Shown here: piece after piece, positions 54,635-63,857 of the stretch
Layout: the number at the start of each line of letters is the position of its first letter
Position numbering within the stretch: position 1 is the first letter of the stretch
Assembly: GCF_045629565.1 (NCBI RefSeq)
Contig: NZ_JAZQRL010000027.1
Location: forward strand, 1-64,000
Direction: 5' to 3'
DNA from: Arcticibacter sp045629565
GTDB taxonomy: Bacteria > Bacteroidota > Bacteroidia > Sphingobacteriales > Sphingobacteriaceae
Length of the DNA: 64,000 nucleotides
Notes under the pieces: model-generated
The model's input: the letters and a program-made list of their open reading frames with translations, nothing else
Told to the model about the DNA's origin: nothing
Database searches by the model: none
Position numbers and translations under genes: made by a program

Positions 54635-55500
54635 GACGCATATGCAGCCGGGATCTTATCAATATCCCGTATCCTGATATCCTTGTAAAAAACCTCTGCT
54701 GCCTCACTTTGGAGCTGAATTTTACCACTTATAAGCGGCTTGCTAAGATCTCCGTCACGATAGGCGGACTTCGAAAGCGCCATTACCACCTGTCCGTTAA
54801 CGATATGGAGGCTTTTGTCTTCAAAGCAGATAAGCTCCAGATCGTTCCACTCGTCCATCGGGCGCTCATAGTTACCACTCGCCTGACAGAAATTATTGTT
54901 CCCATGCTTGATGGATCCCATCCTTACCTCCGGTGCGTTACGATTATAAACAAGCGTATCTTTACCATCTGGTTTCGCGGCCCTGGCGCTGATCTGCGAA
55001 TTGGCAATGCACCAGAAGTCGCCGTGACTGCGTTCTATTACCTGAAACTCCTGAGAAAGCATCCAGGACCTGAAGTAGTCTGCACCGCACTCTCCCTGAG
55101 AATGATAAAGGATTCCCGAGTCCATCGGTTCATTCAACCTCGGTTCCCATTTTTTACTGCCCCACTTAACCTTCACCTTCAGATGATAGTTCTTAAAATC
55201 CTCTTTAGTAAAGACACAGCCGTAGATCTCTCCGCTGATTCTGAGCACAGGTACTCCCTCCTGATGAACGACAGAAAAAACATTTGCCTCGTTCTTGCCA
55301 TATCCAATCGGAGGCAAAGGCTTACCCGCCCCGTCGGTAGGAACTTTACCGTTATAAGCTGTTGTATGCCGGTAGCTCAGGTAGGTATCCCAGCCAGTCA
55401 GGGAGCCATCAAAAAGAGACCGCCATTCATCGCGGGGTTGATAAGAGCTTAAAGTCAAGACTGCCGCCACGACAGCGATGAGGCTTAGGAAATATTTCAT
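54622..55500 (-). CDS. DUF1080-family (3-keto-disaccharide hydrolase-like) secreted protein
   Basis: 292 residues from MKYFLSLIAVVAAVLTLSS (55500), a clean signal peptide. The mature part is a concanavalin-like beta-sandwich: EWRSLFDGSLTGWDTYL, YHLKVKVKWGSKKWEPRLN, DSGILYHSQGECGADYFRSW, EFQVIERSHGDFW, EWNDLELICFEDKSLHIVNGQV and GKIQLQSEAAEVFYKDIRIR. Some DUF1080 proteins hydrolyse 3-keto-glycosides. Its stop codon overlaps that of the convergent DUF2071 gene by 13 bp. Confidence 0.88.
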   Translation of the reverse strand: MKYFLSLIAVVAAVLTLSSYQPRDEWRSLFDGSLTGWDTYLSYRHTTAYNGKVPTDGAGKPLPPIGYGKNEANVFSVVHQEGVPVLRISGEIYGCVFTKEDFKNYHLKVKVKWGSKKWEPRLNEPMDSGILYHSQGECGADYFRSWMLSQEFQVIERSHGDFWCIANSQISARAAKPDGKDTLVYNRNAPEVRMGSIKHGNNNFCQASGNYERPMDEWNDLELICFEDKSLHIVNGQVVMALSKSAYRDGDLSKPLISGKIQLQSEAAEVFYKDIRIRDIDKIPAAYASYFE

Positions 55501-55589
55501 AATCGGTTTTATGTAAATATAAAATATCATCCCTGATTTTTGAGAGAAAAGAAGCAATTTTGCCGGACCATCATACACAATACCCCTTA

Positions 55590-56183
55590 ATGAAAAAACA
55601 CATCAGAAAGCACGTAAGAAGAGCGCGGTATATTTTCTATAAAGAAACCCTTATCAACTACAAAGAGCATTTCTGGACGTTTATAGGCTCTTTCGCAGGA
55701 ATTGGCTTAATCGGACTTCTTCACGATAAAGCATTCAGCCCCAGCGACAACCTGTTCCTCGTAGGTTCATTCGGAGCGTCGGCAGTTTTGGTATTCGGCA
55801 TTATCAACAGTCCCCTGGCTCAACCCAGAAACCTGATCGGCGGACACGTCTTATGTGCTATCGTAGGAGTTACCGTCCACAAACTATTGCCTCATGATAT
55901 CTGGCTTGCATCAGCATTATCAGTATCCCTGTCGATAGTCCTGATGCAGATATCAAAGACCCTTCACCCTCCCGGCGGGGCTACGGCTCTCATCGCCAAT
56001 ATAGGCTCTGAAAAAATCACATCCTTAGGCTATTGGTATATTCTGAATCCGATACTTTCGGGAGTGTTGGTGCTCCTGCTTGTCGCTCTGCTTTTCAACA
56101 ACATGACCTCTCACCGGAGCTATCCCAACAATAAAAAGTGGTATCAGGTATGGAGACGATACAAGAAGAGGCAGTTTCAATAA
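55590..56183 (+). CDS. HPP-family membrane protein
   Basis: 197 residues from MKKHIRKHVRRARYIFYKE (55590), with a strongly basic N terminus. Four membrane helices follow (about 30-155), with SFGASAVLVFGIINSPLAQPRN and the signature TLHPPGGATALIA. The C terminus is basic (KKWYQVWRRYKKR). HPP proteins include plastid and cyanobacterial nitrite transporters, but the substrate here is unproven. It is divergent from the DUF1080 gene with a gap of about 90 bp. Confidence 0.88.
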   Translation: MKKHIRKHVRRARYIFYKETLINYKEHFWTFIGSFAGIGLIGLLHDKAFSPSDNLFLVGSFGASAVLVFGIINSPLAQPRNLIGGHVLCAIVGVTVHKLLPHDIWLASALSVSLSIVLMQISKTLHPPGGATALIANIGSEKITSLGYWYILNPILSGVLVLLLVALLFNNMTSHRSYPNNKKWYQVWRRYKKRQFQ

Positions 56184-56197
56184 CCGCCTCTTCTTGT
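56161..56197 (+). terminator. Hairpin at the end of the HPP gene
   Basis: ACAAGAAGAGGC (56161-56172) pairs over 12 bp with GCCTCTTCTTGT (56186-56197). The stem includes the last codons of the gene, and a short T-containing stretch (ATTTCG) follows. It is probably a terminator, though the T tract is weak. Confidence 0.6.
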
Positions 56198-56303
56198 ATT
56201 TCGTACTGATGACCTGATTTATAAATAATATCTTCTTCATTTCGTGATTGGAATTTTCATTCTTCTCTATCGCCGGTCCATTTAATGTAACTCCTTGAAG
56301 CGA

Positions 56304-56582
56304 TTAATCTGACAGGGAAGCGCTACCGAATGGAGAATCGGAAAACAACCGATACGCGCTGGCGCGATCCGTCGTCGCAAAATAAATCACAGATGCAATG
56401 CCCAACAGTACAATTAAAATATCAAAGACGGTCGTTGATGTAAACGAAGGCAGCGAGTCATTAAATTTCGCTTTTCTGTCTTCGTAGTTATTGCTGGTGT
56501 TGTAGAGATAGATCCACAGAGAAGAAACATAAATATTAGTGATCAAAGATATGTATGCTAAACCTTTTAATATTGGCTTCAC
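56304..56582 (-). CDS. Small hypothetical membrane protein
   Basis: 92 residues with two hydrophobic helices (about 7-28, AYISLITNIYVSSLWIYLY, and about 52-70, FDILIVLLGIASVIYFA) joined by a charged loop. The C terminus is Ser-rich. There is no recognised family. It has its own transcription unit between the HPP gene and the hydrolase gene. Confidence 0.65.
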   Translation of the reverse strand: MKPILKGLAYISLITNIYVSSLWIYLYNTSNNYEDRKAKFNDSLPSFTSTTVFDILIVLLGIASVIYFATTDRASAYRLFSDSPFGSASLSD

Positions 56583-56682
56583 TATTTTGTTTTTTTAGGT
56601 ACGGATACAAAATTCAAGAACAAAACTTTCTTTTTTACATCCCCATAAACACCACCATGTTAGACCCAAACTTTGGGTTCTT

Positions 56683-57666
56683 CTATTTCTTACTAAAAAC
56701 TCCGTTCAGAAACCGGGCTATATGATCCACTGTTGGCGTGAACCAGGGTTCGAACAAACAAAATGAATGCGGAGCCCCTTCAAAGGTGAAGACTTCCGAA
56801 TAGACACCATTCCCATCCAGCACCTTCCGGAAGTCGTCCCTGCCGGCATGCATCCGGTCTACCGAGCTATTTAGAAAGAGAACTGGTGCCTTATTATTTC
56901 CCGCATGCGTTAGTGGCGAGGCGTCTTTCCAAAGTTCTGGGTTCTCTGCCTTGCTATACCCGAACCAATAACTCGCCGCCGAAGTCGACTTGCGGTCGTC
57001 TCCCTCACCCGATTCAGGGTGAACAAAAGAAAGCGTACCATCGATATCCACTATCGCCTGAACGTCTGAAGAATGCCCCTTGCTGCATTCCCCTCCTTCA
57101 AACCTCGATATGCCACTGGTAGTGCCCACAAATGCCGCAAGCTCTCCTCCTGCTGAAAAACCTAAAATCGCGATCTGGCTACTGTCTATATTGAACCTTC
57201 GCGCGTTAGCACGTACCCAGCGTATCGCTGCCTTTACGTCGTGTACGGCGGCCGGATACAGCGCCTCCGTTGATAGGCGGTATTCTACTGTGAAGCTTGT
57301 AAAGCCAGCCGCCGCCAGATGCTGCGCCAACGGAATATGCTGAGTTCTGTTGCCCGAACGCCAGCCGCCACCATGAACGATCAGCACCGCCGGATAGCCT
57401 CCGGACTTCCAGGCTTTGGGCTGAAAAACATCCACTTTAAGATCCCTTTTTCCGGGATTACAATAGGTGAGACCGCGACTCTCTTTAACTGAAGAGAATT
57501 TCTTTTCTCCCACTATCTTAATATTAGGATGCTGCTTAGAGGTGCTCCGATAAGCAGAAAAAGTGGTATAGGAGGTATCAGGCTGACCCGTAAGTCCCTT
57601 CGTATTTTGTGCTAAGGAACAAGGTATATACAGCAGGCTAAGTAGAAAAACAGAATAAAATTTCAT
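56683..57666 (-). CDS. Secreted alpha/beta hydrolase (esterase/lipase, BD-FAE-like)
   Basis: 327 residues with a signal peptide (MKFYSVFLLSLLYIPCSLAQ). It has an HSL/BD-FAE-like hydrolase fold: LKVDVFQPK, oxyanion motif VHGGGW, nucleophile elbow GFSAGGE, Asp in FLNSSVDRMH, and His in EGAPHSF. This group includes carbohydrate esterases that remove feruloyl or acetyl groups. It is the last gene after the second SusCD pair (58 bp after susD, with a hairpin between), so it may deacylate the imported glycan. Confidence 0.87.
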   Translation of the reverse strand: MKFYSVFLLSLLYIPCSLAQNTKGLTGQPDTSYTTFSAYRSTSKQHPNIKIVGEKKFSSVKESRGLTYCNPGKRDLKVDVFQPKAWKSGGYPAVLIVHGGGWRSGNRTQHIPLAQHLAAAGFTSFTVEYRLSTEALYPAAVHDVKAAIRWVRANARRFNIDSSQIAILGFSAGGELAAFVGTTSGISRFEGGECSKGHSSDVQAIVDIDGTLSFVHPESGEGDDRKSTSAASYWFGYSKAENPELWKDASPLTHAGNNKAPVLFLNSSVDRMHAGRDDFRKVLDGNGVYSEVFTFEGAPHSFCLFEPWFTPTVDHIARFLNGVFSKK

Positions 57667-57681
57667 AATAATTGTTTAGGA

Positions 57682-57710
57682 TGCCGGCGCAATATAGTAA
57701 AGCGCCGGCA
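57682..57710 (-). terminator. GC-rich hairpin between susD and the hydrolase gene
   Basis: TGCCGGCGC (57682-57690) pairs perfectly with GCGCCGGCA (57702-57710) around an 11-nt AT loop. There is no T tract on the minus strand, so it is more likely a partial attenuator or an mRNA 3'-end protector that lets SusCD levels exceed those of the hydrolase. Confidence 0.6.
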
Positions 57711-57724
57711 CATCATTAAATAGG

Positions 57725-59347
57725 TTAGGGATTTTGCTTAAGTTTAGGATTTTTATTCAGCTCCTGAAGCGGAATCGGAAATATGCTCCGGTTATCTCCA
57801 TTCGGCGAATGCGACAACCAGGACTTCTTCGTGAACACACCAAATCGGATCATATCCTGCCTCCGGTGCGCTTCAGCGGCGAATTCCCAGCCCAACTCAT
57901 CCAGAAACCTGCCATAAGTAATATCATTAACAGGTTCTGTGGTGGTGGTAAAATGGTTTTTCAGCCCATATTTATACGATGTATTCCCCTGAAGCTGCGC
58001 TCCGGTAACGGCTGCCAGTGAAGCATTACCTGGAAAGCTTCTTTGACGCACCTGCGTAACAAGCGCAGCCGCTCCATCAGCATCACCTGTCCGAAGCAAA
58101 CATTCCGCCTTCATCATCAGGATATCTGCATAACGAAGAAAAGGAAAATCGTTATCCATATTGTTCGGTGATGAATTTTGGGCTATTTCAAACTTGTTGA
58201 TCCTGTAGCTGTGGATCTCCTGAGTGGAGTCGATACCTGGACATTCGTTAACATAAACCAGCGGCTGGCCGATAAGCACCCCATAGGCGCATTTCAATGG
58301 TTCACCATTTGCAGCATACTGCTGCCCCATCATCCAACCATCGGTAAGCCTTTTATCTTCCGGATGGAAGGTGTCAATAAACTGCGGAATGGCATTTAGT
58401 CCTCCATATCCTCCGGATTTAGCACCGTAGGTAAACTGGTTCTGCGGAGACATCGTCCACGCAGCAAGGTAAAAACCACCGGCATAAACCTCATCATGCG
58501 GCACAGCCCAGACGATTTCCTTAGAGTTCTGATTCTGTGCCTTGAAAACATCCTTTTGCACTGCTTCCAATGAAAATTTTCCGGAGCTGATTACCGCGTC
58601 ACAAGCCTGGATACACCTGGCCCACTCAGCCTGACCGCTGTAAACCTGCGCGTTCAGATACACTTTAGCCAACAGTGCATTAGCCGACCATTTGTTGTTG
58701 AAACGTGCATAAGTGCTGACATCGCTATTTTCAGATAAGGCCGGAATGGATGACGTTATCTCACTCACAATAAAATCATACACTTCCTTTCTCGTATTTT
58801 GATCAGGAAGAAACCCTTCCGGCACATCAAAGCGATCAACGATCGGCACATTGCCGAAATTATCACAGAGCACAAAGTAGTAAGATGCCCTAAGCACTTT
58901 TAGCTCCGCCAAAATACTCGCTTTAGTGGCCTCCTCAGTCGGGATAGCGCCCGACTCGATCTGGTAGATTACCCGGTTACAGTTCGTAACCCCTGCATAG
59001 GTTTTAGTCCACAGATCCTGACAATGCGCCTGTTCCGGTGTCCATTTATGCTCATGCATCCTGCGATGCAGACCGCCGTCTACGAAACCATACGGTTTTG
59101 CCGGGACAGCCAGCTGATCAGCAGCAATCTCCTGAGTGATGTAATAACCTGTTGCGTTTGACATCAATACATCCCGCCAGTTCGCATAGGCAGGGGCTAC
59201 CAGCGAGCCGATGTCATCCTTCCCCGGTACATAGCTCGACGCAATGATATCTGTAAAACTCTCATCTTCTAATTTGGTGCAGGCCTGCATGCTCAGGAAC
59301 ACTAATCCTGAAGCCAATATGGATATATATTTTCTTGTCGTATTCAT
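57725..59347 (-). CDS. SusD/RagB outer-membrane glycan-binding lipoprotein, second pair
   Basis: 540 residues. The lipobox is LVFLSMQACTK (Cys23). SusD features are NRVIYQIESG, LKVLRASYYFVLCDNFGNVPIVD, NALLAKVYLNAQVY, FPFLRYADILMMKAECLLRTGDAD and EFAAEAHRRQDMIRFG. It follows its SusC by 14 bp. Length and sequence differ clearly from the SusD at 42262-43677, so the ligand is different. Confidence 0.93.
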   Translation of the reverse strand: MNTTRKYISILASGLVFLSMQACTKLEDESFTDIIASSYVPGKDDIGSLVAPAYANWRDVLMSNATGYYITQEIAADQLAVPAKPYGFVDGGLHRRMHEHKWTPEQAHCQDLWTKTYAGVTNCNRVIYQIESGAIPTEEATKASILAELKVLRASYYFVLCDNFGNVPIVDRFDVPEGFLPDQNTRKEVYDFIVSEITSSIPALSENSDVSTYARFNNKWSANALLAKVYLNAQVYSGQAEWARCIQACDAVISSGKFSLEAVQKDVFKAQNQNSKEIVWAVPHDEVYAGGFYLAAWTMSPQNQFTYGAKSGGYGGLNAIPQFIDTFHPEDKRLTDGWMMGQQYAANGEPLKCAYGVLIGQPLVYVNECPGIDSTQEIHSYRINKFEIAQNSSPNNMDNDFPFLRYADILMMKAECLLRTGDADGAAALVTQVRQRSFPGNASLAAVTGAQLQGNTSYKYGLKNHFTTTTEPVNDITYGRFLDELGWEFAAEAHRRQDMIRFGVFTKKSWLSHSPNGDNRSIFPIPLQELNKNPKLKQNP

Positions 59348-59361
59348 GATTTCGGTGTTGA

Positions 59362-62300
59362 TTAGTTAATAGAAAGACTTAAACCCAGCGTGTAAACCCT
59401 CGTAGTAGGATACTTGTCCCTGTCATCGTTGCCCGGGAACAATCCTAAACGGTTAACTTCAGGATCCATTCCCTTGTAACCGGTAATTGTAAAGGTGTTC
59501 AGGGTTGACACATAAATCCTCGCAGACTTGAAATGCTGCGAAGGCAGGTTGAGCCTATAACCAAGCGTAATATTGTCAATTTTCCAGAAATCACCGTTCT
59601 CAATATAGTAGCTGTTATATTCAGGAAGAATATTCTTATTAAGAACAGCTTTCCCGAACACCTTATCATAAGCGGAACTTAGCTGATTGTATAAAGAGAA
59701 ACCCGGAACTTCAGAGTACATACGTTGAAAGTTCAAAATCTGATAATCGAAAGCCCCCCTCATCGTAATCCCCAAATCGAAGTTTCCGTAAGTGAAATTG
59801 TTATTCCACCCGGCATAAAACTTCGGTAGTCCGTTACCCAGGACCTTTTTATCCGCTTCCTCCTTGGTGTTGGATAACTCGCCATCCTTATTTTCATACA
59901 CCCAGCTGCCATCTTCGTTAATATCAACAATCTTGTAGCCGTAAAAATTGCCGATCTCCTTGCCTACTTCTACCCGGTGGGTATAGGTTTGCACTGGTGA
60001 TCCGGTGAATCCTACGTTAATAAAGTTGTTTGTGGTCTGGTATAAGTCATTGGAGAGCGAAACCAGTTTATTCCGATTAGTGGAGAAGTTGATACTGGAG
60101 AACCAGGAGAACTTCTTTTTCTGCACCGGTTGAAAGTTCAGTAAAGCTTCAACACCTGTATTCTGCATCACTCCGACGTTCGCCTTTGTAAAGCTGTACA
60201 AGTTGGGAGGTGAAGGAACCGGATAATCATACAGCAGACCATTCGTACGACGGTAATAGTAGTCCACCGTTCCGCCTACTCTGCCCTTCAGAATCGTAAA
60301 ATCCAAACCTACGTTGGTTTCTTTCTTTACTTCCCACTTCAGATAAGGATTGGGATTGCTAATCGGACTCAACCCGGAAATCCACTCTCCATTAATCAGA
60401 TAAGTGATTGCCCGGCCCGTTATCGGGTCAGTATAACCGAGCTGACTTACTCCCAGAAAAAGATCGTCAGGTGCAGTACCGGTAACACCGTATCCGGCAC
60501 GTAATTTCAAGTCATCCAGAAACCTAACATTGCTCAAAAACGGCTCCTTACTTATCCTCCATCCTGCGGACACAGCCGGAAAAGTACCCCAGGGGTCTTT
60601 GGTGCCTACGAAACGGGATGAAGCCTCATGCCGCAGGTTCGCTGTCAGCAGATACTTCTCCTGATAGTTATAGGTCAGCCTTCCGAAAAACCCGATCAGG
60701 TTAGAGGCGAATTTTCCACTGTTAAGCGACGATAAACCGTTGCGAAGCGCAGTACCCTGACCGATATTGTCGATATAAGAGAAATTTCCTGCAGGGAAAT
60801 CAAGGTTCTGCATTCCGGTATTCTGACTGGTATTATGCTGATAGCTATATCCGCCCAGGGCCGAAAAGTTATGTCCGTTAAGCGACTTACTGTATTGAGT
60901 CGTGAATTCAAAAAGATTATCTATGCTCTGTCCACTACTCTTTGACGCGTAACCCTGCCTCCCGTCACGTACGGTTGATATGTGCTGCTTGGTTTCCGCA
61001 TAACCGAATTCGCTGTTGAGCTTACTTCTGGATACCAAAGCTTTAAGTTGTAGCCCGCTGATTGGCGTCCAGCCGATACTTCCGCTAAGACGGGTAGTCT
61101 GAGACTGGTTTTCTCCATACGATTCATTCAATAAAGCAAGCGGATTTTCGTACCCGGCTATAGCTGTCTGCTCCTGCCAGGTGCCGTCTTCATTTTTTAT
61201 CGGGGCGGTCGGATTTCTGCCGAGTACCTGCCTCCAGACCGTGTTATTAAAGCTGCTGCCACTGCCAAGACTGTTATATTTGTTATCCGTGTTCAGAACG
61301 TTGAAGTTTAACTTCAACTTGTTGTCGAACATGTTATGGTTTACATCTATTCTCCCGTTAATCGTGCGATTGTCAGATTTCAGAAAAACACCTTCAAAAT
61401 ATCGATAGCCGAGTGTCCCAACGTAGTTAGTCTTCGAGCTACCCCCTCTCAAAGAGATATTATGACCGTTGCTAAGTGGAGTTCCTCTGCTGACTTCCTT
61501 AACCCAGTCGGTGTTACTGCCAAGATCCTGGAGCGGAAGCCTCTCCTTATATTCAGCGGCGCTAAGCATTTTGGGCAGATTCGCGAACTCCTGAGTGCTG
61601 GCGTAACCGTTATAATCGATTGTTGGTTCAATTGTTCCACTAGGTTTCTTTGTTGTTATCAAAATAACACCATTTGTACCTCTGGTTCCATATATCGCTG
61701 CGGCGGATCCATCTTTCAAAACATCCATGCTTTCGATATCCTCAGGCGCGACCGTATTCAGATCACCCGGAATTCCATCCACCAAAATAAGAGGCTGGAC
61801 ACTCGTTCCCAATGTAGCTGTACCACGCAAAAGGATCTGCGTAGAAGCTGTCGGGTCACCGCTCGGTGTGGCAATGGCCAATCCCGCAACCTTCCCCTGC
61901 AACAGCTGTCCCGCATCCTTTACCGCACCCCTTACAAAGTTTTCGGCCTTAACGCTGGTCACCGCACTGGTTACATCCGCCTTCTTCTGTGTTCCGTAAC
62001 CAATGACCACCACTTCATTGAGGTTGGTGAGCTGTTCCTTAAGGCTCACATTCAACACGTTTGATGTTCCTACCGTCCGTTCCTCCGGTACAAAACCTAT
62101 GAAGCTGAAAATAAGCACACTTTCGGGTCCGGCAACCGAAATCCGGTATCGCCCGGTCGGGTCTGTGCTCGTGCCGCCCCCCGCCCCCTTGATCTTGATG
62201 CTCACGCCCGGCAGGGTATTACCTCTTTCATCCGTTACCTGTCCGCTTACCACCACTTGCATTTGCTGGTTAACCACAACTTTTTCAGGAATAATGTCTG

Positions 62301-62649
62301 CTTCCTTAACGGATATGGTGCTGTTTATCTGCTTGAATACCAAGCCTGTTTGCTTGCTCAACGACTCCAGAACTTCTGCTACCGACAACAGGCGGCCGCT
62401 CACCTTGACTTTCGTGTCGTTGTTGACGATATTCCTGTCGTAAAAGAAGCGAAATTGCGTTTGCTTCTCAATAGTGGCAAACACGCTTTTCAGGTTCGAC
62501 CCGCTGCGGGGAACCTTTATACTGACCTCGTTAGTATTTTGTGACTTGCCTTCCTTCGCTACAAGCATAAAGGACGACAAACACACGAAGAAAATGGACA
62601 GCACGGTATTCAATGACATAAGAAATAACGTATGCTTTAAATTTTTCAT
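59362..62649 (-). CDS. SusC-like TonB-dependent transporter with STN signalling domain
   Basis: 1095 residues. A signal peptide is followed by an STN (secretin/TonB N-terminal) domain (about 45-115; FATIEKQTQFRFFYDRN, LSKQTGLVFKQINSTISV). Next come a carboxypeptidase-like domain (VSGQVTDERGNTLPGVSIKI), the plug (LNEVVVIGYGTQKKADV, LILVDGIPG, MDVLKDGSAAAIYGTRG) and the barrel, ending GLSLSIN. The STN domain signals substrate binding to a FecR anti-sigma factor, and FecR is encoded 191 bp upstream. Imports an unknown oligosaccharide with its SusD. Confidence 0.95.
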   Translation of the reverse strand: MKNLKHTLFLMSLNTVLSIFFVCLSSFMLVAKEGKSQNTNEVSIKVPRSGSNLKSVFATIEKQTQFRFFYDRNIVNNDTKVKVSGRLLSVAEVLESLSKQTGLVFKQINSTISVKEADIIPEKVVVNQQMQVVVSGQVTDERGNTLPGVSIKIKGAGGGTSTDPTGRYRISVAGPESVLIFSFIGFVPEERTVGTSNVLNVSLKEQLTNLNEVVVIGYGTQKKADVTSAVTSVKAENFVRGAVKDAGQLLQGKVAGLAIATPSGDPTASTQILLRGTATLGTSVQPLILVDGIPGDLNTVAPEDIESMDVLKDGSAAAIYGTRGTNGVILITTKKPSGTIEPTIDYNGYASTQEFANLPKMLSAAEYKERLPLQDLGSNTDWVKEVSRGTPLSNGHNISLRGGSSKTNYVGTLGYRYFEGVFLKSDNRTINGRIDVNHNMFDNKLKLNFNVLNTDNKYNSLGSGSSFNNTVWRQVLGRNPTAPIKNEDGTWQEQTAIAGYENPLALLNESYGENQSQTTRLSGSIGWTPISGLQLKALVSRSKLNSEFGYAETKQHISTVRDGRQGYASKSSGQSIDNLFEFTTQYSKSLNGHNFSALGGYSYQHNTSQNTGMQNLDFPAGNFSYIDNIGQGTALRNGLSSLNSGKFASNLIGFFGRLTYNYQEKYLLTANLRHEASSRFVGTKDPWGTFPAVSAGWRISKEPFLSNVRFLDDLKLRAGYGVTGTAPDDLFLGVSQLGYTDPITGRAITYLINGEWISGLSPISNPNPYLKWEVKKETNVGLDFTILKGRVGGTVDYYYRRTNGLLYDYPVPSPPNLYSFTKANVGVMQNTGVEALLNFQPVQKKKFSWFSSINFSTNRNKLVSLSNDLYQTTNNFINVGFTGSPVQTYTHRVEVGKEIGNFYGYKIVDINEDGSWVYENKDGELSNTKEEADKKVLGNGLPKFYAGWNNNFTYGNFDLGITMRGAFDYQILNFQRMYSEVPGFSLYNQLSSAYDKVFGKAVLNKNILPEYNSYYIENGDFWKIDNITLGYRLNLPSQHFKSARIYVSTLNTFTITGYKGMDPEVNRLGLFPGNDDRDKYPTTRVYTLGLSLSIN

Positions 62650-62692
62650 AAATTAGAAATGTTTAATGAAAGAATATTTCGTTGGACTCCCA

Positions 62693-62730
62693 AGCGCCTG
62701 CAACGACCGACCAAAGTGTTTGCGGGCGCT
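62693..62730 (-). promoter_or_regulatory. Hairpin between fecR and susC
   Basis: AGCGCCTGCAA (62693-62703) pairs with TTGCGGGCGCT (62720-62730), 11 bp with one G-T wobble. It lies in the 191-bp gap between the anti-sigma gene and susC. It could terminate most fecR transcripts or shape the susC leader. The rest of the gap is AT-rich without a clear promoter. Confidence 0.5.
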
Positions 62731-62840
62731 CTCTTCCGACTTTCTGAAAGCCAGAATCGTGCATAGTAACTATGTGTAATGATTTCGCATGTTAGATTAA
62801 TTGGTTAAGTTGTAATTATTAGTTAGTCTTTGCTACAAGC

Positions 62841-63857
62841 TCATTTGCAGGAACCACCACGGATGGTGACCTTGTTCCCTTCGATCTTATAGGTTATATT
62901 CAATGCAAAACGCATAGCCTCCAGAACATTTTTCAGCGTCTCCTGACGATAAGATCCCACCATTCTACAGCTTGCCAGCTTCTTGCTGTCCATCAGAATC
63001 TTCACGCCATACCAGCGTTCCAGTACCGGCTTCATCTCCAGCAGTGTTTTTCCGGTAAAAACCAGCTCCCCCTCCTGCCATCCCATATATTCTCCGGCGG
63101 GAACACCTTTACGGATGTTGAAACCCTCTTTTCCCAGATAGGTCGCCTGCTGATCTTTTGTCAGGACAACCATACGCTGCACTTCTGAATCCCCCCCTTT
63201 TAGCTCATCAGCAGCACGTTCCGCAACAGATACTTTTCCAGACCGCACCGAAACCTGCGCCGGACTGTCATCGTACGTTTTTACGTTAAATGAAGTGCCC
63301 AGCACAACCGTATTCAACTCTCCCGAATGGATAATAAACGGTTTCTTCGCATCATGAGAGACCTGGAAGAAAGCCTCCCCTTCGAGCGTCAGAACCCGCT
63401 TTTCCCTATTAAACTTCTCGGGATATTCTAATATACTGCCAGCATTCAGCCATACCTGCGTACCATCAGAGAGCTCAAGCTTGCGAACTCTTCCTAACGG
63501 CACCTCTACACGCACCAGTCGGACGGGATCCACTATATCGCGTATTTCGCGTTTTCTACTGTATATCGTCAGAGAAACACTGATAATAATCACAATCGCG
63601 GCAGCAGCTTTCCACAAGCCCGAACGTGACCTTCTAAGCGATACTACAGAAGGCACCAAAGGCTGAACATCAGGCACTGTTTTCAAAATACCAGCGATTT
63701 CTTCGTGTAAAAAAGGACCAGATTCAATGGATTCAAAGACGGATTGTTCAATCTCACCAGTTTTAATCAGGTGGAACAGAACCTCTATTTCCTCAAGGGA
63801 AGCCTGGTTGCTTTTATAACGGTCAAGAAGCTTTTTGTAAAATTGATGTTGGTCCAT
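62841..63857 (-). CDS. FecR-family anti-sigma factor
   Basis: 338 residues. A cytoplasmic N-terminal helical part (about 1-75) should bind an ECF sigma factor. One membrane helix follows (about 83-101; AAAAIVIIISVSLTIY). The periplasmic part is the FecR domain (VEVPLGRVRKLELSDGTQVWLN, RVLTLEGEAFFQVSHDAKKPF) and the C-terminal DUF4974 domain (LVFTGKTLLEMKPVLERWYG, LKNVLEAMRFALNITYKIEGNKVTI). It receives the signal from the STN-type SusC. The sigma gene, normally just upstream, would begin beyond the right edge. Confidence 0.94.
   Translation of the reverse strand: MDQHQFYKKLLDRYKSNQASLEEIEVLFHLIKTGEIEQSVFESIESGPFLHEEIAGILKTVPDVQPLVPSVVSLRRSRSGLWKAAAAIVIIISVSLTIYSRKREIRDIVDPVRLVRVEVPLGRVRKLELSDGTQVWLNAGSILEYPEKFNREKRVLTLEGEAFFQVSHDAKKPFIIHSGELNTVVLGTSFNVKTYDDSPAQVSVRSGKVSVAERAADELKGGDSEVQRMVVLTKDQQATYLGKEGFNIRKGVPAGEYMGWQEGELVFTGKTLLEMKPVLERWYGVKILMDSKKLASCRMVGSYRQETLKNVLEAMRFALNITYKIEGNKVTIRGGSCK

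Noticed and set aside
54709..55452. 247-residue frame antisense to the DUF1080 gene
   Set aside because: The DUF1080 frame has clear domain motifs and a signal peptide; the antisense frame has none.
61336..62064. 242-residue frame antisense to the STN-type susC
   Set aside because: Cys- and Arg-rich shadow of a strongly supported SusC gene.
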